Made by a program: the position numbers and the translations under genes. Shown one piece after another: positions 12,730 through 22,105 of a DNA stretch of 64,000 bases; the first letter of the stretch is position 1, and the number at the start of each line of letters is the position of its first letter. This DNA is from Azadirachta indica (taxonomy: Eukaryota > Streptophyta > Magnoliopsida > Sapindales > Meliaceae). The notes under the pieces were generated by a model, which ran no database searches, was not told the DNA's origin, and saw nothing but the letters and a program-made list of their open reading frames with translations. Location of the stretch: positions 1,881,182 to 1,945,181 of the forward strand of contig CM040445.1 in assembly GCA_022749755.1 (NCBI GenBank), given 5' to 3'.

Positions 12730-13700
12730 TGTGGATGACAAATATTCACTAACATTTGAGATAATAGGCAAATATTCTTAGTATTTGTAGAAAAATAAAT
12801 ACTTCAATATTTGGACAAATAGATAAACATCATTTAAATTATATTTTCGTTACTTAATTTGTTTAATTATTATCGTCTATATTCCTGAACTTTTATAAAA
12901 TAACAAAAAAATAATATATATTTAATTTAATTATAACAGTTAAGTCTCTATTTTAATATTTTTTTTACAATATACTCTTTTAGTCATAACAATTTAATCT
13001 CTATTTTGATATATTTCACAATATATTAAGGATTAAATAATTTTTTTTAATTTATTATTATAATAAAAAGTTTAAAAAGAAAAATATTATTATTAAAAAA
13101 ATTTCAAATAATGAGTTAGATTAAATCATATGTTAAAATATTTTTAACCCTCTTATTTTACTTCTTTTAATAATAATTTGATATTTAGTTATAAAAAAAA
13201 TGAAATATTTTTTAACACTTTATTTTTAAATATAATATATTTATTCAAATGATTATATTAATTTTTTTTAAGAAAATTTATGAAATATAAATAAAAAATA
13301 TAGAAAAAGATAATTTGGTGTCATTTGTTAATAATATTAGTAATTAGATATATAATTTTTTAAATAGATATATTATATATAAAAATAAAATATTAAAAAT
13401 ATTTTATTTAATTTTTTTATAATTAAAAATTAAATTATTACTTAAAATTGAAAAAAGAGGGTCAGAAATATTTTAATATAATTTCATCTCACTCATTATT
13501 TAAATTTTATAATAATAGTTCTTTTCTAAATCTTTAACTAAAATAATAAATTAAAAAATTATTAATTTTTAGTATATCATAAAAAATATTAAAGTATAGA
13601 TTAAATTTGTTATAATTAAAAAATTTTTATTATAAAAAATATTAAAATAATAATTAAAATGTTATAATTGAATAAAAAAATATATATTATTTATAGATAT
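12730..13700 (+). repeat. AT-rich dispersed repeat, copy 1
   Basis: Extremely AT-rich block related to the block at 46.46-48.02 kb in opposite orientation. The outer part (about 12730-12870) matches the reverse complement of about 47890-48010, for example the phrases around AAAAATAAATACTTCAATAT and ACAAATAGATAAACATC. Internal phrases such as CATTTGTTAATAATATTAG (near 13323) and the CTCATTATTTAAATTTTATA region (near 13490) recur there as well. An inverted arrangement is visible inside (13105-13160 against 13460-13530). It has no coding capacity and looks like an old non-autonomous element. Exact ends are uncertain. Confidence 0.6.
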
Positions 13701-14469
13701 AAATAATAATAATAATAATTTAACAAATCAACTTACGAAAATAAGAATGAAGAGGAATAGACAGCCAAATATGATTTTTTTTTCCAGCCATCCGCCCCAA
13801 GATTTGGGTGTACGTAAATGTCCTTTTACTAAACGCTAATATTGAAATTGGGCCATCGACTGGAGGATTATTCCGTAAATCCGATGGTAGGAATCAGGAA
13901 CTGACGTCATTGGATGCATCACTAGATAAGGATCAAGTCAACGCGTTAACTTGATTACTCGAACTTGACCAAAGACATTGGCGATCGACCTAACAACAGA
14001 TACACGTGAAAGGATTTCATTCGATCACCAAAAAGTAATATTCCATTAGGTCGCGCCTAAGCGTAGGCCTAGCTTGCTAGAAATAGATGTTAATGTGGTT
14101 GTTGAGGCCCAATGAGCACTCATGGGCCACGGCCTGATAGAGACAGCTACAAAAGACAAGCAATTCATGAACCTCACTCTACGATACTAAACAACATAGG
14201 AAAATTAACACAGTTCTGCTGTCTATTACGCCAATCGGATTCGCGAGCCAATTAATATAGGTAGAGAATTCCAATGGGTTCCTTTCATTTTTTTTGGAGC
14301 TTCTGAATCCAGAAGAACACAAAACAAAGTATACTAGCTACCACCCTGGATGGATTTCGATATTTTTCATGCAAAAACCACACGTCAAATCAAAACAATC
14401 CACACTCCATCAAAAGGACCACAAATCCACATGTTCATTTCACATACATTCTCAAAGCCCATCTGAAAT
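13701..14469. other. Upstream region of the pseudokinase gene
   Basis: Less AT-rich than the preceding block. Contains a CACGTG palindrome at 14003-14008. The frame at 14294-14566 overlaps the pseudokinase exon in another phase and is not a gene. Confidence 0.5.
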
Positions 14470-15805
14470 ATGTTATCTAGAGCTTTCACAAAACGTAGAA
14501 GGAGCACGAAAGATGGGGAACACACCAAATCATCGTCGGGATCAATCCATTACGACGACTACATAGTTGGGTTCACGTATGATCTACCGTTGATTTCTTG
14601 CGGAAATCGCGGAGTTCAGATGACAATGAAGGAAGTTTTGAGGTCCTCCGTGGGAGTGATGGGAGAAAGCAGTTTAGGAATGACAGAAAAAGTTGTGTTG
14701 TTGAAGGGTGAAATGTTTGCTGTGAAAAGATTTCGGAAATTGATTGTTGGGAGAAGTGAATTTGGTAGAAGAGTTGAGAAATTGGCTCAGTTTAGCAGGA
14801 AATGCGAGTATCTTGTGCCTGTCACTGCTTATTTGTATGCAAAGAGAATCAAATTTGTTCTCTGTGATTACTATCCCATGGGAAGTCTCGCTGACCTACT
14901 TGCTGGTGAGTCCTATTTTTAACTCTTACGTGATCATTGTATCAAACAATATTAATTTTTAGGATAGAAATTTTGTTCATATAACTAATTTTTATGGCAT
15001 ATCTTGTATGATTTATTTTTATTTTTTTATTTTTTACTCTCCTAAAAATATAGCAATAATCATAATTTCTTTTACTCTCATTACAACATGAAGATGTATG
15101 ATAATGATATAACACTACTTAAACATTGACAAGTACATATGTATTAATATAGCAATAATCATTATCAAAACCCGAAAAAATTTAAGAATTTGTGATTAGA
15201 ATCTGATTTTTTACATTACTGTTTTTACTAATTAAGGTAGGAGAAAGCATGAACACACTGCATTAAATTGGAATCAACGGCTGAAGATAATTCTTCAGAT
15301 TGCGAGAGCAATTTCCTTCATCCACACAGAATGTCCTGCAAACGAAAGAAACATGCAAATGAACGTGCATGGGAATATAAAAACCTCCAATATCATGATA
15401 AACATGGACTTCTCAGCTCGTCTGTCGGATTGCGGCTTCACCCATTTGGCAGAACGTTTGGAAGTTTACGGTGCATCTCAGAAAAAACCTCCTTCGCTGT
15501 CCGAATATATTTACAGCGAAGATTTGTCTCAGAAAAGTGACATATTCAATTTCGGAGTAGTAGTTATGGACATTCTAGCAGGATCCAGGCTTCCAGGGTT
15601 GAAGACGAAGTGCATAATAGAAAATAAAGAAGAGATTAAAGAAGGTAAAATCGAGTTTTTCGAATTTGCAGTGGAAGGAAAGGAGAGGAAGCGAGCTATG
15701 CAGGTTTTGGACATTTCTTTGGCTTGTACAAACAGGTTGCCTGAAGCTAGGCCTTCAATAGAACAGGTCCTGTTATTTCTTGGAGATGTAATAAGTAACA
15801 GATGA
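14470..15805 (+). CDS. Receptor-kinase-type pseudokinase without ectodomain
   Basis: Two exons, 14470-14905 and 15237-15805, join to 334 aa resembling the cytoplasmic domain of LRR-III 'inactive receptor kinases'. Visible parts: a degenerate nucleotide loop SSVGVMGESSLG (59-70), the beta-3 lysine in FAVKRF (K86), LCDYYPMGSLADLL (hinge and helix D, 131-144), VHGNIKTSNIM (189-199) where HRD is replaced by HGN, and SDCG (209-212) where DFG is replaced by DCG. Later come KSDIFNFGVVVMDILAG and a C-lobe end around CTNRLPEARPSIEQVL. With no HRD aspartate and an altered DFG, catalysis is unlikely; a scaffold role is the family inference. No signal peptide, leucine-rich repeats or membrane segment precede it within 1.5 kb, so it is either a cytoplasmic protein or a truncated receptor. 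Start chosen as the first ATG of the open frame. Confidence 0.8.
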
Positions 15806-18344
15806 AGGATTAATTGTCTCCAATGTTGTTTGATGTAAAAAAGAAGAGTAAGAGTACATAGTTGCCATCACTAAACGATTCATGTATTGTAGGTTTCATT
15901 CCTGAGATGAAAGCGTGTTCGGCATTGATAAAAAAAATATTTAGTCTTGATAAAAGAAAATAAGCGATCATTGGCGTCATATGATCACTACTGTGCATCC
16001 AAAATAGTTTAAATTTTCTGTTAAATTTTTTAAGTTAGAATTTCAAATTTTGTGTTAAACTAAAATTTTTTATTTTTCATGTAATAAATTTTATGTTTAT
16101 TCTGTGACTACAAGACTATATCAGATGTAATTAATATAGTTAAATTATTGTGTATGTAACGTTATATTGGATCTTGAGTGTATATCTATATATATATTTA
16201 TGCGTCTCTAATTCTTTTTCTATTGACTATTGTCAACCTTGGAGTTTTCTCATGAAATCATAAAATATTTCTAATTCGAGAATCAATAGAATCCGGCTTT
16301 TGGGATAGAACTAAAGATGAAAATTACTTTGCATCATGACTTTTGAGAAAGAGTGTCACTATTATTGTTGCATCAAAGCATTTGCGTTTTAATTTTGTAA
16401 TGCCATATTACAAAATAAATTTTTTATCCTTTTAGAGCTAGGAAAGATGAATTAAAAAGTATTAAAATTTGCCATACATATATATATATATATACACATA
16501 TAAAGGCATTGTAATTATCTGGTCGTTAAATCCTAAGTATTGTCCCAGTAATGCTGTGCATCCATATTTCTAATGTTTCTGACATCTTATGCGATAACAG
16601 GAGAAATTAGTGTTACTCTACGAGTACGTATTTGGTGTCTGACTTGTAGTTCACCTAAGAGTCAAAAGGTCCAGTCAAAGGGTCAAATGACGAGTGGGAC
16701 TGACCGCCACGTGAACTGCCAACTGTCAGTAAGAACAGAACACACGAGTACGAACGCTCCCTGTCCCTTCGGTATCTGCGGCATTTCCGTCATTTTTTTT
16801 TTCCAATTAATTAACTAAATTTAAAATCCCAGAGCTCTCTTCTCTCGGTCAATTATCTGGCGAATCAGTGCCTCTGTTTTCGGGGATCTCCAAATCCAGA
16901 AGGGTGTGTGCCCTTGTTCCATGGACACGTGGAGGTTTTCGAACGGTGATTGATTACCGCACAACTGAATACAACAACTCCATGCACAGCTTCCATGCAA
17001 GTGAGCAGCTGCTTTAATCTTAGCACACAAGTTCACGTGGGACCGGCCTGGTGATCAAAAACAGAAATATGGGTCTTTACTGACTTTTGTTTGCAATACG
17101 GATTCCCCGCTTGCAGTCAGTCCGTTTTGAGACCTACTCCGAATCTTCAACAGAATTTCTCAATGATTATTCAGAAATGGGACCCATATTGCAAATGCTT
17201 TATGCTATGCCCTACCAGTTCGATTTTTTCTTTTTAAATTTTTTCTAAAACCCATTCGTAGATTGGAATCTGTTGACTGTTCAAACCGACCCTCAAATTT
17301 TATTTCTGCTAATCGGAATTCGTCTGCGTTTTAGCGGTTGCTTTGAATCTGTTTGAAGAAGCATGCGCTCCTCCTCCAATTATTGCCCTCGCATTTCTTT
17401 ATTGGAACGTTTGCACGCTACAGCTAGGAAAGAGAATGTATTAAAGAATCCTAGTAGAGTTTCACGTGGAAATTAAATTTAAAACATTGTAGGGGCCATG
17501 TAAGACAACCTTCTGGGGTGCGTATACTTTAGTCGTCATGGTCACTTACAGTACTATTTGTAGTTTCAGACTTTCAGTTCATAATGATAGAGAAATGGAG
17601 TAATCCTGCACTTCAAATTTTGATTTGATTTTGAAATTTTCAATTATTTTCATACCTTGAGCTATATGTAGTAGATTCATTGATTTAGATTTATAAGTTG
17701 CGACGTGTTATTATTTGACCCAATGATTGGTGTGTTCATATTATGCAACTTATTTTATACATTGACAGGGATACCCATGTGGGTGGTGGCAATTATATTT
17801 GAATGTGAATTGCATCTTTGACTTCCAATCTATAGGCTAGATTTGTTAATTAAAAGAATGATTAGAGAAAAGACCGAAATTGGTTTTTATCGTTCTCTTT
17901 ATCGGCTCCAGAGCCAAGATAATATATCCTTTAAACTTTGTTCGAGGGTTCGAAGTGCCTTTCATTACACACTTAGCCCAATGACTAAATCTAAATGTAT
18001 GCAAGCATGCTACACAAGACCAATATTGCACATTAATAATTCTCCTATGTTGTTCTTTTCGTTGAAAATAAGAAATTCTTCTTGTTGACTTTTCTGAGGT
18101 GAACAATATTTTAACTGATTAGGAACCCTAGGAGCACGAGAAATTCCCAATACAGTGAACCAATGTCATTTTGTTTCAATTGCTAGTTGTTCCTTTATGA
18201 TATGTATGCATGTGGGGGCAAATGAGTAACTTAATCAAGTAGAAGGGACTAATTTCATTGTTTCTTTCTATGGAGCAGGAAATACCTTTTACTGTGCATT
18301 AATTAATAAGCTGTGGCGCTAATTATCTTCATTTGATGCTCATG
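15806..18344. other. Intergenic region with four CACGTG palindromes
   Basis: No gene supported over about 2.5 kb. The first 700 bp are AT-rich, including a TA repeat near 16479-16492. The middle (16600-17470) has mixed composition and holds perfect CACGTG palindromes at 16708-16713, 16926-16931, 17034-17039 and 17463-17468. Frames at 16573-16818, 16821-17036 and 17843-18106 have no family similarity. The mixed composition could mark an unrecognised non-coding transcript or regulatory region. Confidence 0.5.
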
Positions 18345-18353
18345 TATAAATAG
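18345..18353 (+). promoter_or_regulatory. TATA box of the I9 inhibitor gene
   Basis: TATAAATAG lies 94 bp before the ATG at 18447, a normal spacing for a plant core promoter with a leader of about 60 bp. Confidence 0.7.
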
Positions 18354-18446
18354 CCAACATGTGGAGCCGAAAGCCATTATACATTGAACTTCACAACACA
18401 CTGGGTAGAGGAGGAAAACAAAAAGGGCAACAAGAGAGTGAGAGCA

Positions 18447-18935
18447 ATGGGGACCAAAAATACTGAGTTATACTTTGCTTTCATGAACTATGATCCTGAA
18501 TATCAGCGTCTTCGAGCCGACAGGTCAGTTCATTCTCTATATTTGCTTCATATGCTATATATAAATTAATTGACACACATCTCTTTCTCTAATCTTCTTC
18601 TTCTCTTGAGCAATAAAAGAACAAAACGAGGAGCAGATGAGCTAGATTTGTATCTGAGTAAGAAACACGACGAACTGTTGGCCAGCACGCTTGAACCAGG
18701 CAGCTACAGAAAGACACTGTCTTTGGTCATCGTTGATGGATTTGCTGTAGAGACCACTGAAGATCAGGTGATGCTAATGTAATGCCGTCTGTTTGTTAAC
18801 TTTGTGTTATAAGTAAGATAAATACACTAATTTATTCTGTTTGTTGTTTGGTTATTCAATCATATGTAACAGGCTAATGTGCTTAGATCTGCAAATGGGG
18901 TGAGAGTTGTGGAGAAGAACCAGGAGCTGGCTTAG
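18447..18935 (+). CDS. Stand-alone subtilisin propeptide-like (peptidase inhibitor I9) protein
   Basis: Three exons, 18447-18523, 18620-18767 and 18873-18935, give a 95-aa protein with only the I9 domain that normally forms the prodomain of plant subtilases. The pattern is clear: LYFAFMNYDPEYQRLRADR (8-26, first beta strand), KKHDELLASTLEP (40-52, helix), YRKTLSLVIVDGFAVETTEDQ (55-75), then ANVLRSANGVRVVEKN (76-91). There is no signal peptide and no catalytic domain, so it probably acts as a soluble subtilase inhibitor or chaperone (inference from the family). Two acceptors for exon 2 are possible: 18620 (preferred) or 18611, which adds three residues without changing frame. The start is fixed by the first ATG after the TATA box. 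Confidence 0.88.
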
Positions 18936-20496
18936 CAGTGCTGCCACAAAAGAAAGAATGCTAACTTCGCTCGTAGAAAATCAGTGAAAGAGATATTTAT
19001 TAGGACATTCGTAGATTATTATTGCTTGATCCGTATGAGGAATTCTTGGAGATTTTGTATTAAGCATTATTGATCTCTATATTGATAGAAGTCATCAGCT
19101 AAACCAGATTCAGGATATCACTGAGTTCTCATAGTTTGATTTGTGTTCTAATATTCCTCAAACCCATTCTAGCACATTTTTCTTTCATCCATGCAAACTG
19201 CAATGAAATGTGAAAGAATCAGATATATATTAATAAATTAATAGAAAAATTATGTATCAAACAGCCAGGATATTTTTATGTTCCTGGGCCTGAATAACTC
19301 TTGAGTTAAGAGATTAGTCCGCCGTGGTCCAAATCATGAAAAACGAACAATAGTATGTATAGTGGTGAAAGAAGAGAGATTCCTCTCTTTTATCGGATTT
19401 CTGTTGGATAATACAGGACAAGTGATTTCATTTCATACACAGTTTGATAAGCTACTTCATCTAGTTAAGGTTATAGAAAAGCAGGGGAAACATAACCTGA
19501 AATGGTAGCAAAATTTCAACAAAGTTTGAGAGAGAATGCCGTATGCTGACTTGTGGGACATTTTCTTCTGTAGATCACATGCATTATGTATTTCGCAACA
19601 GCATTAGCTGCATTCACTATATCACTGTCCCCACGTCGTCTGCGCGCTGGTCTAATTAAAACCCTGTATCATCGTCTTACGCATGAGAAGTCCACAATGT
19701 CGTCTCCGATCGTCTGGTTTTGTGTATAAGCACTACGCAATAACAGAACTCTCTGTTTCGACATATGTTACGCTTTGTATGTGTGATATGAAATGTGAAT
19801 ATATTTTTCCCGATAACTTCGGCATCCAATGTTACTTATGTGATATGCCCCGAGTACTTTTCAGGCATGCTTTCTTCGTAATCCTTCTTAACAGTAACAG
19901 ACGCTCCTGTATATGCGTCGGTTTGGTATTGAGTCCATTTTAAACAAAAAATAAAAAATAAACATTAAATCCCAAAACTTATTCTTCAACGTTAATGCTG
20001 ATTTTGGGACCACGTGGTACTAGTAGTTTAATTACACCTCACTTCCCACCCACTAGTCTGTTGCTTACTGTTTCTGCTGGTAATGAATTTATTTTCAAGA
20101 AATTGAAAAGAGGAATAAGATGAAAAAACGGCAACTGAAATCAATTGAAAGGTAACGGAAAATTAATGAGATAGTTCAAATAAAATGCTGAGATCCATTT
20201 ATGTGTTAGTTTCGTAAAATGTTTTTGTAGTGTTGATACGTACGTAGTACACATTTGAGATGCCTGTGGTTAGTGATTTACTTTCCTGCCTGAAGTAACT
20301 GTAGAGCACGTTGAAGCAATTTACTTTTATTTCGAACCAAAAACAATGTGCACTAAAGTGTTGTCAAGCGGTTGATTATTATTCCATTATCCATATAATT
20401 TCTGATAATGACAGTTGATCGATATGAATAACCTAAGACGCCTATGCATGAAATGTGAGAGATAAGGAACATCAAACAATATACACGTCTGAATAT
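18936..20496. other. Intergenic region, no gene seen
   Basis: Flank between the I9 gene and the MIR477 locus. Contains a CACGTG palindrome at 20011-20016. The frame at 19683-19943 shows no recognised domain. Confidence 0.5.
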
Positions 20497-20502
20497 TTTA
20501 TT
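20497..20502 (-). terminator. Poly(A) signal AATAAA of the MIR477 unit
   Basis: AATAAA on the minus strand, the only perfect hexamer soon after the third hairpin, in a TA-rich context typical of plant 3' ends. Confidence 0.45.
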
Positions 20503-20667
20503 AAGATAAAAGTTCAGGTTATAAGAAGAGAATCGGTGCTACATAATTAATATAACACTTTACATATCCATGTTGAAGTGCATGGAAAGAACACTTGAAC
20601 CAACCTGAACTGTAAGTGGCATGGGTTGTGTTTGTGCCTCAGGCTTATATGTATAGTGCATGAAGGC

Positions 20668-20770
20668 ATGGCAAGCATTATCCACTCTCCCCAAGGACCT
20701 CAGTATAAGTCTTAGATCGAACAGGCCAAATCCAGAAGCCCTTGAGGGAGAGTGAGCAATGAGTGCCATT
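20668..20770 (-). ncRNA. MIR477: miR477-type precursor hairpin 3
   Basis: Fold-back of about 100 nt. The 5' arm holds ACTCTCCCTCAAGGGCTTCT plus a final G (20733-20753), identical to the mature segment of hairpin 1. The 3' arm (20674-20705) pairs with it with one bulged base and a few G-U pairs. Hand pairing continues below the miRNA: GGCACTCATT pairs with the arm ending AATGCTTGCC except for two mismatches. The loop is about 25 nt. The mature segment belongs to the miR477 family by recalled sequence; family targets include GRAS-domain transcription factors. Confidence 0.8.
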
Positions 20771-20819
20771 AATATTGGCTTGCGTTGCTTTGTGTTCATA
20801 CATTTGAATTTGTCAAGAC

Positions 20820-20916
20820 AACTTTTGTCCACTGTCCCCAAAGACCTCAGGCCTGGCCGCTGAATGCATGCGTTTGCCATTGCTGGAAGTCCTTGAGGGA
20901 GAGTGAGCAATAAAAA
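20820..20916 (-). ncRNA. MIR477: miR477-type precursor hairpin 2 (diverged)
   Basis: Fold-back of about 95 nt between the other two. The 5' arm holds ACTCTCCCTCAAGGACTTCC (20885-20904), differing from the two neighbours at positions 15 and 20. The 3' arm (about 20826-20850) pairs with several mismatches and G-U pairs, fewer stable pairs than in hairpins 1 and 3. It may be a weaker or specialised copy. Confidence 0.7.
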
Positions 20917-20962
20917 TGCCTTGGTGGTTTCGGACAGAGCAAAAACAAACAAATTGTAAGCA

Positions 20963-21088
20963 AGACATGGCTTGTTCGATCTCCCCCAAGTGCTTCTTAC
21001 CTTGCCCTTTGTACCAGAAATCCAAACTTTACATTTCTGATTGCCCGGGCTGTAAGCAGAAGCCCTTGAGGGAGAGTGAACAACCAAT
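20963..21088 (-). ncRNA. MIR477: miR477-type precursor hairpin 1
   Basis: Fold-back of about 125 nt, first in the unit. The 5' arm holds ACTCTCCCTCAAGGGCTTCT plus G (21057-21077). The 3' arm (20974-21000) pairs through the whole miRNA with a two-base internal mismatch near the 5' end, one single mismatch and one G-U pair. Below the miRNA, CATTGGTTGTTC pairs with GAACAAGCCATG with two mismatches, giving the long lower stem expected of a DCL1 substrate. Confidence 0.82.
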
Positions 21089-21167
21089 GCCTTGGAAAAG
21101 ATTCACCTGTTTATCCTAATTTCTTATGGTCTGCCTTAACTCTTGTGGAGAATGATTGCTTTAGACG

Positions 21168-21178
21168 CCTTTTTATAG
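21168..21178 (-). promoter_or_regulatory. TATA box of the MIR477 unit
   Basis: Minus-strand CTATAAAAAGG, a strong TATA box placed 80-90 bp upstream of the first hairpin stem. Confidence 0.7.
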
Positions 21179-22105
21179 AAAAAGGGTACGTCAAAATGTG
21201 GAGAAAATTAACATGTAACACAATTTAATGGGGTCCCCATATATTGGCACTTGACATTTAGTGGCCAAACCAGATTCTTTTGTATCCAAACAGGGTCTTG
21301 AATCAGTATAAAAAATTAACGATTAAAAGTGTTAGTAAGCTAGCATGATGAATTATTATATGCAAAAGTCAAAATGAAGATAAAATTAAGCTTCAATCGA
21401 ATTGTGCAAATCCTAATCAATCAGTCCTAATCGGGGACCATTTGGTGTCTACGCGTAAACAAAATTCTTGGCTAGCCCTTAAGAACGTTGACAAGGCAAG
21501 GCAACTAATAATCTTTTCTAAAACAAAAAAGAATTTTAGGCATCAAAAACCTTATCCACGATTAGTTGCTGCAGGGTCAACGCTAAGATAATTCTTTTTT
21601 AACATTCTTCAAATCATACTACATATTCTTCATAGTTTGATTTTTCAACATGTAAATTGTGCACAACTATTATTCTTTGTCAACGACAGTTACTGCTGGA
21701 AATATATAGGAAAATACGAGCAATTTGTGCGAGACTCTTCGTTGGTCAACTGATTACTGATATCAATGGTCCCTAACGAGTAACGACGAACGTTTCAAGT
21801 TGGCTACGTTGTCAACTTTCCGTTCTAAAGGCCAAGGCACTGGGCTTCGGCTTTGGTTGGGCTCAACTTCGGGTTTACTTGAATTTGGCCCATTAGCTAT
21901 GTCTGGGCCTTTTTTCAATGTGTGATGTGGGCAACTGTTTGGGGACCGTGGGCTCGCACGTGAGAGAAGTGAAGTGGCATGAGCGCGAAACTCAATGTTT
22001 GTTAACATCTGGCGCCAAAAACTAGTGTGCGGGTTCAAGGATAGGGTTTACTGTAAGAGAAAAAAAGAAATATATTGTGGAAGCTGATTGTTGGTAGAAA
22101 TCGAA
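21179..22105. other. Divergent promoter region, MIR477 and alpha/beta-hydrolase gene
   Basis: No gene supported. Contains a CACGTG palindrome at 21957-21962, 144 bp upstream of the hydrolase ATG. The minus-strand frame at 21763-22038 shows no family signature. Confidence 0.5.

Larger units (their letters stand above)
20497..21145 (-). ncRNA. MIR477: Probable polycistronic MIR477 primary transcript
   Basis: Inferred transcription unit holding three miR477-type hairpins on the minus strand. A TATA box (21168-21178) sits about 80 bp upstream of the first hairpin, so transcription should start near 21145. An AATAAA on the minus strand (20497-20502) lies about 165 bp after the last hairpin. The 175-codon open frame across the unit (20560-21087) is explained by the repeated hairpin arms and matches no protein family I know. 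Transcript ends are inferred from the TATA box and poly(A) signal only. Confidence 0.65.

Noticed and set aside
20560..21087. 175-codon open frame on the minus strand with repeated Ser-Pro-Ser/Leu-Pro-Gln phrases
   Set aside because: The repeated phrases are the miR477 arm sequence read as protein; hairpin pairing, TATA box and lack of any family match favour a miRNA cluster over a protein.
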